Shown here piece by piece: positions 1 to 11,332 of a DNA stretch of 64,000 nucleotides. The stretch comes from Microstegium vimineum (taxonomy: Eukaryota > Streptophyta > Magnoliopsida > Poales > Poaceae): the NCBI GenBank assembly GCA_022036555.1, contig CM039137.1:25041862-25105861 (forward strand), in the 5' to 3' direction. Numbering within the stretch: position 1 is the stretch's first letter; each line of letters begins with the position of its first letter. A program made the translations under genes and the position numbers. The notes under the pieces are model-generated. The model was given only the letters and a program-made list of their open reading frames with translations. It made no database searches and was not told the DNA's origin.

Positions 1-100
1 GTTATCAACTCATGCATTTGGTTCTCTAGCTACTAGTAATGGAGTTCTGTTGATCTCACTTGATAAACCATTGTTGCATTAGCAGGAGACATGACCTTCT
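1..100 (+). repeat. Upstream duplicate of the DCL3 start-codon region
   Basis: Bases 1-100 closely match bases about 395-505, which contain the DCL3 start codon. Both copies run through a shared TTGATCTCACTTGATAAA stretch, a splice-acceptor-like TTGCATTAGCAG and the sequence GAGACATGA. In this copy the ATG (91-93) is followed by unrelated sequence because a MITE begins at 104. The copy is probably a tandem duplication of the 5' leader end; no coding role is visible for it. Confidence 0.7.
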
Positions 101-103
101 TTA

Positions 104-381
104 GAGCATCTCCAAGAGATTAGTCAAATCGTTTTCTAAATGTAAATTTGGCTCTTATGAAAGGAAAAAACGTCTCCAACAGACTATGTAAACGACTCTT
201 CAAATTTAGTAGCTCTCCATTCCACCTCATTCGCTCTCTATTTTTGGATAGCCTACCTCACTAGCCATCTAAACTCTTCATTTTACAGAGTCTGTTGGAG
301 CAATCTAGTATTATCTATTTTAGAGAGTAACTAAATCACTAAATTTGGCCAGTAGTTTTAGCTAATTTCTTGGAGATGCTC
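104..381. mobile_element. PIF/Harbinger (Tourist-like) MITE
   Basis: The 278 bp element begins GAGCATCTCCAAGAGA and ends TTCTTGGAGATGCTC, an imperfect terminal inverted repeat. It is flanked by TTA at 101-103 and 382-384, the target duplication typical of PIF/Harbinger. It is non-coding and separates the two copies of the DCL3 start region, so it lies in the promoter or 5' leader of that gene. Confidence 0.85.
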
Positions 382-496
382 TTACCTTGTGTACTTTGTG
401 GGTTATTAACCTTTATTATGCATTTGGTTTTGGGACTACTAATGATGGAATTCTGTTGATCTCACTTGATAAATCATTGTTGCATTAGCAGGAGAC

Positions 497-3400
497 ATGA
501 ATACTTTGAAGAGGCCATCCAAATCAGTGCCTCTGGAAGACGAAACAGACAAGCATAAAAGACAGAAGAGGGAATGCCAGGATTTCTCTCCCAGAAGGTT
601 CTGTACATTTGTCCAAGAAATTTCACTGTTATACATTCAGGGTACAGAGTATCATACGATGGTTGTGCTTTGTGATGTCGAATTGATCAGGTACCAGCTT
701 GATGTCTATGAGGTTGCTACAAGGCAGAACACAATTGCGATGCTTGACACGGGATCTGGGAAGACGATGATTGCTGTCATGCTCATCAAGCATTTTGGGA
801 AGATCAGCAAAGCAAATAATGATCGGAAGCTCATCATATTCCTTGCACCAACAGTTCAACTCGTCACACAGGTGGTTTCTACCAAAAACTGATCATTCTA
901 ACCGAAATTAACAAGTTTGCTGATATTTTCTGTAACAGCAATGCGAGGTTATTAAGAGCTACACTGATTTTGAGGTGGAGCATTATCATGGTGCAAAGGG
1001 TGTTGATCAATGGAAGGCTCATAGCTGGCAACAACAATTCTTAAAATATCAGGCAAGTTTCATTGCTATCTTTTTCTCAATCATATTGATTCCTCATTTA
1101 TTCTAAAGGAGACAATCCTCCCAAATTTGTGGCAGTGCTGTTCTGCACTCTTCTGTGAATTAGATTAGATTTGCTGACAGCAGGTGTTTAGCTCTTCATT
1201 TCCTCTACTTGTGTTTGAAAGATCATGACATGTACTGTATGGCATGATATAGTTATTCTAGCTTATGTGCAATGTGCATATCGAATTTTTCTGGCCTTTT
1301 TCTGTGTCTGTGTATCCACTCTTATTTTTCCCCTGAGTAATTTTTGAAGATATGATTGTCCAATCTTCCTTCACAGTACCTTTAATAATTTTGGTAACAA
1401 AAAAAAATGTTCCTAGATTAAACATTAAAGAAAATTACTGCAGCAAAGTTGCAGAATCCTAGTTTGTGATGCTCCATTTACTTACTTGACAGCCCCCACA
1501 AAAAATTGCAGGTTATGGTCATGACACCACAGGTGTTGCTAGATGCTTTACGCCAAGCTTTCTTGATCCTGGACATGGTTAGTCTCATGATATTTGATGA
1601 ATGCCATCACGCAACTGGTAACCACCCATATACTAGGATAATGAAGGTATTCTGAAAAAAAGCACTTTCTTGTAATACCTACAAAGTTATGAATTACTTT
1701 TCTTTTTGTCTTGCTCCTTTTTATTCAGTAGTTTCTGTTATTTTGCCCTTTCGAACAGGAGTTCTATCACGGATCAGAGCATAAACCAAATGTGTTCGGT
1801 ATGACAGCCTCTCCTATCATAAGAAAAGGCAAGTATTAATGATAGAAGTATTTAATGTTCTTTTTTGTTGTTATTATTATCTTTCAGATATCACAAAATT
1901 CCCTGATCTTTAAACTAACATCCAAATGGTAAGCTAATGATCTTTGTCAGAAATGTAATTTAGCAATGATTACTGAGTTGAATCATGATGGCTTGTAATA
2001 ACATTATTATTGAGAAATATGACAATTGTGTTGGTGGTGGCTGGGCTGTACCAAAATATCACAAATGATGACATTTTGGTCACATGTACTAAAACCTGTC
2101 ATGGCCAAGTGAAATAAATAGGTCTGGTTGTGTATCCATCAATTAATGTCACACAGTTCTACTTGTCTTCAAGAAAAAAAGTGAAAAAGAAATTTCGAGG
2201 GTATAATCTTTATTTGTAATTCCACCATATGTTGCTAATTCTTGCAATTTTGTTTGTTTCCTACCATGTATTTTGTACATTAACCATTTAAAAAATTGCT
2301 TATGTTTTCCAATTTTACCTTTTTATATCTTGCAGGGGTCTCCTCTGATTTGGATTGCGAAAATCAGCTATCTGAGCTGGAAAATATTTTAGATTCCAAG
2401 GTATGTTCCTTTTTTTACTACTTTATTTATACTGCTTGTGTGTACAAGCTTCTTAGATTATCCAGGACACAGTAGCTGTGTGATTATTCCAATATTCCCA
2501 TTTATCCACGGAACCTGACAGACATGGCCATATTGAAATGCGCGGTTTACAACTATACTTGTTTCAGGCTACAAGATGAAAATTGTTTACTTGTATGCCG
2601 TCTTTTTAGGTGAAATATGTCCACTTTGCCCTTACACTACAGGAAGATGCCATTAACCCTCCTATTTACATTGTAACGCAGATACACGCTGTGGTTGATA
2701 GAGAAGAAATAGAACTTTGTGTTCCTTCTGCAAAGAAGTGAACAGATACTATGAGCCGAGAACTGTTTCTTTTGAAGATTTAAGTGAAGAACTGGAAATT
2801 TTGTGTTCCAAGGTTTCATACTCTTTAATTCCTGGCTTTTTCGTTGAAGTCTTTACCCCAAAGCTTTTAAGATCGATGTTTAAAATAAGCATTTGTTTAT
2901 GTGTGCAGTATGATGGGCTGATCGTACGATTGCATAACAGGTCGACCAATCAGTACAAAGATGCTGATGAAATAACAAAAGAATCACGGAGACGTCTCTC
3001 TAATTCTTTAGCAAAGATTTGCTATTGCCTTGAAGATGATGGTCTTCTTTGTGCTAGTGAGGTATTAGTTAGATTGGTTTTAAGCTATTAATGTTTGCCC
3101 TTGTTCTTTTTGTCTTGAGTGTTAATTGCTTTTTAGTCTTTTGCTTTATTTTTCACAGTTCCATGGTATTTATATAGATGATTTTTTTCTTTCTCTTAGG
3201 CTACTAAAATCTGCATTGAAAGGGGTCAGAGAAAAGGTTGGCTGAAGGGGGGCAGTGACACCACTGATCAGCAAAGTGATCCAAATGGACCAATCCTGTT
3301 TGCAGAAATTTCAATGCTTCATATGAAGTTCTTTCAGGAAGTGTTGGATACAATCGACAAACGCCTCCAACAGCAACAAGGTGTGACTGCTTAGATTAAA

Positions 3401-6400
3401 CTGATCCAGTGAAGTAGTAATTGCTAAGATGTGGCATTGCAACATCCTATATATTAAGTATGATGCATCGGTGATGATTCCCTTACATTTCAGGAATTGA
3501 TGCCCTTCTGAACTCAGAGAGTGGATGTGTGGAAGCAACAAAGATGGGCTATATTTCACCAAAGCTCTATGAGCTCATGCAAGTATTTCTCTCTTTCAGG
3601 TGAAGTGATATTTTTGTAAACTGACCTGTTCATTTTCAACTATGTGCCTTTACACTGACGTGACATACATCTGTGTCTAACAGTGACTCTGATAACGTCC
3701 GATGCCTTATTTTTGTGGATCGAAAGATTAGTGCTAGAGTCATTGAGCGGATGATGAAGAAAATAGGCCGACTCTCCTGTTTCAGAGTCTCTTTTCTAAC
3801 TGGGGGGAGTTCTTCAGTGGATGCACTCACCCCTAAAATGCAAAAGGATACGCTGGATTCGTTCCGATCTGGAAAGGTACTTAACATCTGTCAACATTTG
3901 TGTAAATTGAAACATAGTTCTCAACTTCTCATGATCTGACGTTGTTTTCTTCCCCCCTGAAAAATAAAATGTAGGTCAACTTACTGTTTACTACAGATGT
4001 TTCAGAAGAGGGTTTACATATTCCAGACTGCTCGTGTGTAATAAGATTTGATTTGCCGAGGACTACCCGCAGCTATGTGCAATCACGTGGACGAGCCCGG
4101 CAGAGGGACTCTCAGTACATACTAATGATTGAACAGTAAACCCTTTACTTTGTAGTGTTGTCTATACTCTAAACTACTTATGCTTGTGATGGTACAATGA
4201 TTGCCATGACAATAAAATGATTACAAGAAGCCATTTGGTCAATGTTCTTTGCAGGGGAAATGTGAAACAAAATGATTTAATATCTGAGATTATGAGAAGT
4301 AAGGCCTCGATGGCTGAGATTGCTTCAAACCGAGGGCCTGAGGATTCGCACCCTAATTTCTTCCCCACTGAAGAAATAAATGAATACTATATAAGCACAA
4401 CAGGAGCCAAAATAACTACTGATTCTAGCATCAGTGTTCTCAACCAGTACTGTGACAAGCTCCCAAAGGACAAGTATGGTGACTACATTTCCTTTTTATC
4501 CTTTTATACATGGCTACACAGATTATATACATTCAAAATTTTTGACATACCGAGTTTCTGTTAGGTATTTTTTATAACCCATTTTTCTGACTTGCTCATG
4601 TTGAAGGTACTACAGCCCAAGACCCACGTTTCAGTTCACCCATTATGGTGATGGTTTTGAGTGTACTGTAACACTACCATCCAGTGCCATGTTACAACTT
4701 TTGGTAGGTCCAAAAGCAAGAAACATGCAGAAAGCAAAGCAACTTGTTTGCCTTGATGCATGTAAGAGGTTGCATCAGCTCGGAGCACTTGATGACCATC
4801 TTTCTCCATCAGTTAGAGAGACGCCTCTGGAAATTTCAAGCAAGTCTAGTATCTCGACACCTCTGGAAATTTCAAGCAAGTCTAGTATCTCGACATCTGG
4901 TGCAGGTTTAGGTATATGATTATTATCCTAAAGAGATCTTGTATCACATACTCCTTCTGTTCTAAATTATAGGTTACTTTAACATTTTCTGAGTCAAACT
5001 TCTCCAACTTTGACCATGTTTATAGAAAAATACATCATCTACATCATGAAATTAGTTTCGTTAAATCCAATCCATCATGATAGTGCATTCATTTGGTATG
5101 GTAGATAATATTTTATTTTATTTAAAAAAAAAACTTGGTTAAAGTTAGTGAAGTTTGAATTAGGAAAAAGCTAAAATGACTTTTAATTTGAAATGGTTGG
5201 AACAGCGAATCTGATTTGTAATATTTATTTATTTATTGTGTATTTATTAAATGATAAAGAAACATTAAGTATATCTCGAATGACAGTGTCGTATTTCATT
5301 CTCAAAGGTACAACAAAACGGAAAGAGCTGCATGGTACAATCAAAGTTGTTTCTATGTCTGGCTCTTGGGGTTCAGATGGAAGTGTGACTAAGCTTCAAG
5401 GCTACAAGTTGAATTTTGTTTGTGATCAAGTTGGTCAAAAGTACGCTGACTTTGTCCTTTTAATTGATACAAGTATAGCAAAAGAAGCTGCTACTTTAGA
5501 TATTGATTTATATTTGCATGACAAGATGGTAAAAGCTTCAGTTTCCCCTTGTGGGCCTCTTGAGTTGGATGCTCGGCAGGTTTGGTCAAGTGCATTGTTC
5601 ACCTACTTTATTTTAGATAATATTTTTTTCTTACTTGAAAGATTTCTTTTGGTTTTATCTTATAGATGGAACAATCAAAACTATTTCAAGCACTTCTCTT
5701 TAACGGTTTATTTGGAAAACTGTTTATTGGATCAAAAGCATCAAAAAGACCAAGGGAGTTTATTCTAAAGGAAGATGATGTGTTCCTTTGGAACAGAGAA
5801 AATATGTACTTGCTTTTACCTGTGGATTCTACTCTGGATTCTCATAAAAGTGTTTGCATCAACTGGAGTATAATTGATGTAGCAGCTAGAAATGTTGGAC
5901 TCATGAGAAGTATTTATTCGGATGGCAAACGTAACCTAATTGATAAACTTAATCATGAAAAAAATGACGAAGATCTTATTTATTTGGCCAACAAGTCATG
6001 CAAGGCTGATGATCTTATAAATATAGTGGTTCTGGCAATTCACACTGGGAAGATATATACTGTTTTTGATGTATCTGATTTATGTGCCAGTAGTGAATTT
6101 GATGGTAAATCTGACAAGAAAGAAGCAAAATTCCAGACATTTGCAGAATATTTTGAGAAGAAGTATGCTAAATCTTTTATATATTCATATGCTTATTCAA
6201 GAATACATAGCTAACAAACCCTAAACTAACACACTTCATTTACAGGTATAGTATATTTCTTTGTTATCCTTCACAACCATTGGTAGTGTTGAAACCCACC
6301 CATAATCCTCACAATCTTCTCTCCTCAAAGAATAGAGATGAAGGTATAAATTATAAAGTTTAACTCTGTTTCCCTTTTTTAACTGTAGCCAAGTTATAAT

Positions 6401-9389
6401 TTTGTATAATGATACAAATTGTTTGTGCTTTATTGTTTTTTTTGTAGGCAATGTTGTGGAAAATAAAAATAGGGCGAATAGCCGTGTTCACATGCCTCCA
6501 GAGTTGCTGATTCCCCTTGATTTACCTGTTGATGTTTTGAGAGTATTCTATTTGTTTCCATCTCTGATGCATCGTCTTGAGTCACTAATGCTAGCCAGTC
6601 AACTAAGAAATGAAATTGCATACACAGATTCAGATATATCAAGCTTCATGGTATGGTATTTATATTTCTAAACATAGTATTATGTTTTTCCTTCAAATGT
6701 AATGTGACAACCAATCGTCTACACTTCCTCAGATTTTGGAAGCTATTACAACACTTAGATGCTGCGAGGACTTCTCTATGGAGCGTTTAGAGTTATTGGG
6801 GGACTCTGTTCTTAAGTATGCAGTGAGTGCCCATCTTTTCATGACTTTTCTTAATAAGCATGAGGGGCAGTTATCGTCCAGAAGACAAGAAACGATATGT
6901 AATGCCACACTCTATAGGCTTGGTATTGAACGCAAGATACAGGTAATTTACATCTCATCATCGGCAATATGGACAAAATGCTGCATTTTGCTTCAAAAAA
7001 TGAGCTATAATACTATATTAATTAACTTTGTTATTGGTGGAATGTCATCCATAGGGTTACATACGTGATGCTGCATTTGATCCTCGTCGATGGCTTGCTC
7101 CTGGACAGCTGTGCAGCCGTCCCTGTCCATGTGAATGCCCAGTAAAATCTGAGGTTGTAACTGAGGATATTCATAGGATTGATGACAAATCTATAATTAT
7201 AGGCAAGGCGTGCGACAAGGGACACAGATGGATATGTTCCAAAACCATCTCTGATTGTGTTGAGGCTATAATTGGGGCCTATTATGTGGGAGGAGGATTA
7301 AAAGCAGCTTTGGCTGTTCTCAAATGGCTGCAGATTGAGACTAGAATTGAGGAAGTGCTAATTATGGAAGCCCTGTCGAGTGCTTCAGTGCGAAATTATC
7401 TTCCAAAAGTTGATGTCGTTGAATTGCTTGAAGCAAAACTAGGCTATACTTTTCAAGTGAAAGGTTTGCTAATTGAGGCTCTCACCCACCCATCACAGCA
7501 AGAATCTGGAGCTACATATTGCTACCAGGTATGGTTGATATTTATATTGAACTTAGCTAGTTTAAGGTTTTTTATTCTATTTCTTTCTCTAACGGAAGAC
7601 GTTTTCTTTTCAGCGCTTGGAGTTCCTTGGTGATGCGGTCTTGGATATTTTAATAACTCACCATTTGTTCTTTAGCCATAAAGACACAGATGAGGGGGAG
7701 CTGACAGATTTACGGTCTGCATCAGTAAATAATGAGAATTTTGCACAAGTTGCGGTAAAGCACAATCTCCATCAGTTTCTACAACATTCTTCTGGGTTCC
7801 TACAAGACCAAATCACTGAATATGTAAATAGTTTGGAAGGTTCATCCATGGAAAGAACCAGCCTTTCATCCAGTGGACCATCTAGGGGGCCAAAAGTATG
7901 TTTTCTCTTCTTTGCTGTCTGCCAGCATATGAGATTCCAGATCCCATGAATGACATGTGCTTTCGTTTAGGTGTAGCATATTAGTGCTTTATTTGTTAAT
8001 ATCCTTTACAGCCGGTTGGACTTCTATGGTAGAAACTAGGAAATATATCCAGTTCTACATGCTTTTCATGTAGTTCGAAATTGTCAGCTGTTAAAATCTT
8101 GAAAGTAAAAATGCAAAATGTGGTTGGTAGGTCGACCATGCAGTAACCCCCATTTTTGGCCGACCCCAAAAGATACTGTTGAAACACAGGTTTTAAAACC
8201 TTGGTTGAAACATTGTTTTTATCTAGAATATGACATTTCACTTTGTCTTCTTTCACACAGGTTCTAGGTGATATTGTAGAAAGCATTGCAGGTGCTATTC
8301 TTATTGACAGCAAACTTGATTTGGATTTAGTTTGGCGGGTTTTCAAACCTCTTCTTTCCCCAATTGTCACACCTGAGAATTTGGAGTTACCCCCATTCAG
8401 AGAACTTAATGAGTGGTGTGACAAGAATAGGTACTTTATTGGAATTAAATGTGAAAATCGAGGAGACAACACAATGGCTATTCTTAACTTACAGCTCAAG
8501 GACTTGCTTCTTGTGAGGCAAGGTTGTGGGAAGAACAAAGTAGATGCAAAAGCACACGCAGCTTCCTTATTGCTCAGGGATCTAGAGGTACTTCCTTTTA
8601 TGCTCCATTCTTTTGGTAATTCATGCTACATGCTTGCTGATTGATTTGGGGCATTAGCAGCTCAACATGTATTCTTGTTGGCAGGAAAAAGGACTTATAA
8701 TTCCAAAGAATGCAAGCAGAGTCGAACAATTTGCGAAGAATTCTGGTACTACAAAACATTGCAACAGATTGCTTGATGTTATGGACACACAAAATGTAGC
8801 ACCACCTAGGCAAAAGGAACTAACTGTGTCAAGTACCGCTCCTGGCTCTGTTCTTGATAAACCATGTACGTGTTTGTCTCAGTTGTTTTGTTTTGTTTTG
8901 TTTTGTTTTGTTTGTTTTTCCTCCTATATATTTGTCAGGTCGACTATGCATATCACGTACATTAGTTTAATCATTTATCTTATTTGTGCAGTGGTTGTGA
9001 TGGTTAAGTTGAGTAAAGGAGGACCTCGTGTATCATTGTACGAGTCGTGTAAAAAGCTTCAGTGGCCAATGCCTACGTTTGAATTTGTGAAAGTCGAACC
9101 AAGGTACTACTGTTTCACATTGGCTTTGCAGTTGGCTTGTGTAAACAACTACATAATCTTCTCTTTTGAAAATATCAGTGTGTGCTCCTCTTCCGGTGGT
9201 TCCTCACAAAAGGCTGCACCTCAAGGATTCGCATTTGCTTCGACAATAACATTGCATATACCGAACGGCGATGTCATCAGCCTCACAGGGGACGGGCGCG
9301 CGGATAAGAAGAGCTCACAGGATTCTGCTGCGCTGCTCATGCTCTATGAGCTGCAGCGGCAAGGTAGATTCCAAGTCCAAGAAGTATGA
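497..9389 (+). CDS. DCL3A: Dicer-like 3 (DCL3a-type) endoribonuclease, 25 exons, one frameshift
   Basis: Processes Pol IV/RDR2 double-stranded RNA into 24-nt siRNAs for RNA-directed DNA methylation in the nucleus. Exons: 497-597, 691-871, 939-1052, 1512-1646, 1759-1828, 2336-2400, 2682-2812, 2909-3061, 3200-3380, 3494-3599, 3684-3876, 3975-4135, 4255-4473, 4607-4905, 5308-5579, 5666-6162, 6246-6343, 6448-6650, 6733-6942, 7055-7528, 7614-7895, 8261-8587, 8685-8865, 8992-9103, 9179-9389. Domains in order: helicase (Walker A LDTGSGKT near residue 52, DECH near 161), helicase C, Dicer dimerisation, PAZ, RNase IIIa (ERLELLGDS with CVEAIIGAYY), RNase IIIb (RLEFLGDAVLD with DIVESIAGA), C-terminal dsRBD. 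Summed exons are 4976 nt, one short of 1659 codons: exon 7 lacks one A at about 2732-2734 (GCA AAG AAG TGA as read), and exons on both sides agree in phase only if that base is present. Introns 3 and 5 use GC donors. Length fits plant DCL3 (about 1650 aa). The DCL3a rather than DCL3b/DCL5 assignment rests on the adjacent HD2 gene. Confidence 0.95.
4951..5200. mobile_element. Degenerate Stowaway-like MITE in DCL3 intron 14
   Basis: The left end CTCCTTCTGTTCTAAATTATAGG after a TA resembles the grass Stowaway terminus (CTCCCTCCGTTCCAAATTATAAG). The right end TTTTAATTTGAAATGGTTGGA is a mutated inverted copy. It lies wholly inside the intron between the exons ending at 4905 and starting at 5308. 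Confidence 0.55.
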
Positions 9390-11332
9390 GGAATCACCAC
9401 ACATTCGTTCTTCCATCACCAAAGGTGTAATGTTCCCGGCGATTATTGCTTGGGCATCTTGGAATAATGTTATCACCAAACCAGTTGCCCTTAGTAGGCC
9501 GCTGCGCTGGTGTAGGGAAATAATGTAGCCGTGTAGGTTACTCTTGTTCCTGCCTTGTGGATTCAGACATTTCATCTGTATATATTGGGTGCATGCCGAT
9601 AAGAGCCTGGGAGGGCACTGCCGCGTCTATGTCCGCCGTGGTTGTGATTGTACAGCGTACACATGCAGTAATAAAGCATCGCATCATATGGTTTCCAGAC
9701 TCGGGAAAAATCTATGAGCTGAAATTGTCACCCAAGGCAATGATATGCTTACATGCTAATTTTAACAGGAAATGGGTGATCTTCACGAGATATTATCCAT
9801 ATATTTGGCTGTGCTGGCGTGCTCTGCAAACAGCTTTTCCTATGGCAATGTTCTCCCCTTCCAGGTTATAATAAATACTATCCTTATGATGCACGGTTAC
9901 GCCTGATCGTTTCGGTGGCTGATAAGCCGGCTGAGACTGTTTTTAACTGTTTTGTTATGAGAGAAAAATATTGTTTTAGTGGCTGATAAGCTAAGCGAAT
10001 ATAACGAAATTGTTGTACACAATAGCACTGAACGTGGAAGAAAAGAGGTTATTTTTTTCAATACGTAAAAGGTTTATGTATTTTTTATTAAGATTAAGAA
10101 ATATTGAAAGTTCAACGACGCTTCATGAATATCATACTAGAGAGATAGTGTTATATAACCGGCTCTATCTTTTCTAGTAGAAGGAGATCATGACCTATTA
10201 TTTGCTAATCATACTACTTGATTGTCACTAGCGATCAAACATGCTAGCTTGCGCGTTGCCCCGACTGCTCTCTCCTAGTGCGTCAAGGTAGAGCTATCAT
10301 ATTGCCTTGGACACAGGTTATTGCGAACGTTTGCATATAACTCATCTCAAAGAAAATAAGGCTGGCATAGGCCAGGCTTGACTGTTGGGCTCTTTCTCGA
10401 AAAATATTTTTGTTAACTTTGACTAATTATATATATAATATAGTGTAAATATTTATATTATATAATTACTATTATTAGATAGGTCATTGAGTAATATTTT
10501 TATAATAAATTTATTTAAAGATATAAATGTCATATGTATTTTCTACAAGTTTAATTAAAATTGAAAATGTTTGACCTACACGTATCTTATAGCGTTTTTT
10601 TTAAACAGAGTAAGTCGAGATAGCAATAGGTCTACTTTGTAGAGCATCACCCTTCGCCTGGTGATGCGCCCATTCAAAATTCTCCAAAGTGATGGGCTGG
10701 ACACAGGAGTACATAACACCATTTTTTTTAGGATCACATGGCACCATTTAATTGAAGTTGTGTTTTTTTTACTTTTTTTTAGAAGGTGGAAGCTGTGTTT
10801 TTTTTTATCGTGGAAGCTGTGCTTCTAGCAGCCTGTTTGCTTGGCTTATCAGTCCGACTTATCAGCCACCAAAATAATATTTTTGTCTCACAGAAAAACA
10901 GTCAAAACAACATCAGCTACGGAGCCCAAAAACGGCCAAACGAACCACAGAACACGCCTAGGCAGCGTGGGCAAACACCATTGAATTGGGACTTGGGCCC
11001 AGCATGCTGGGCCTGGCGCCGAAGCCCAAGGTGAAGAACTCCGTGACCATATTTTCCCATTTTGCTCCGCTTCCTCTTCAATTCGAAAACACAGGTGGCC
11101 AAGCCGCAACGCCCATATGTGAAAGAGAAAACACCCACAACGAACGGGCCAGATCCTCTAGGCACGAATCGGACGGTCCAGACGATCCGTCCTTCCTTTA
11201 AGAGCGTCCCCCTTCCCTTCCCGCTGTTCCATCCCCAATTCGACTCCGCCGCTAAACCCTAAACCCCGCACCGGCACCTCCCGCTCTTACTCCTCGACTA
11301 GGGTTCTGCGCAGCCGCTTCGTCGTCGGCGCA
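9390..11332. other. DCL3 3' region and HD2 promoter; two MITE copies
   Basis: No gene is supported here. An AATAAA at about 9671 is a candidate DCL3 polyadenylation signal. About 9902-10000 and 10831-10947 hold two related short elements containing GGCTGATAAG or its complement near both ends and a conserved core around GAGAAAAATATT / AATATTTTTGTCTC. They resemble the abundant grass MITE family with GCCTGTTCGCTTGGCTTATCAGCC-like termini. The sequence becomes GC-rich after 10950, and the interval 11200-11332 (TTCCCTTCCCGCTG, GCTAAACCCTAAACC) looks like a typical grass 5' UTR for the HD2 gene. Confidence 0.6.

Noticed and set aside
5193..5307. Extension of DCL3 exon 15 upstream to an ATG at 5193
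   Set aside because: The stretch is intronic (Stowaway end and AT-rich sequence); the acceptor at 5307 gives the conserved frame and correct phase from exon 14.
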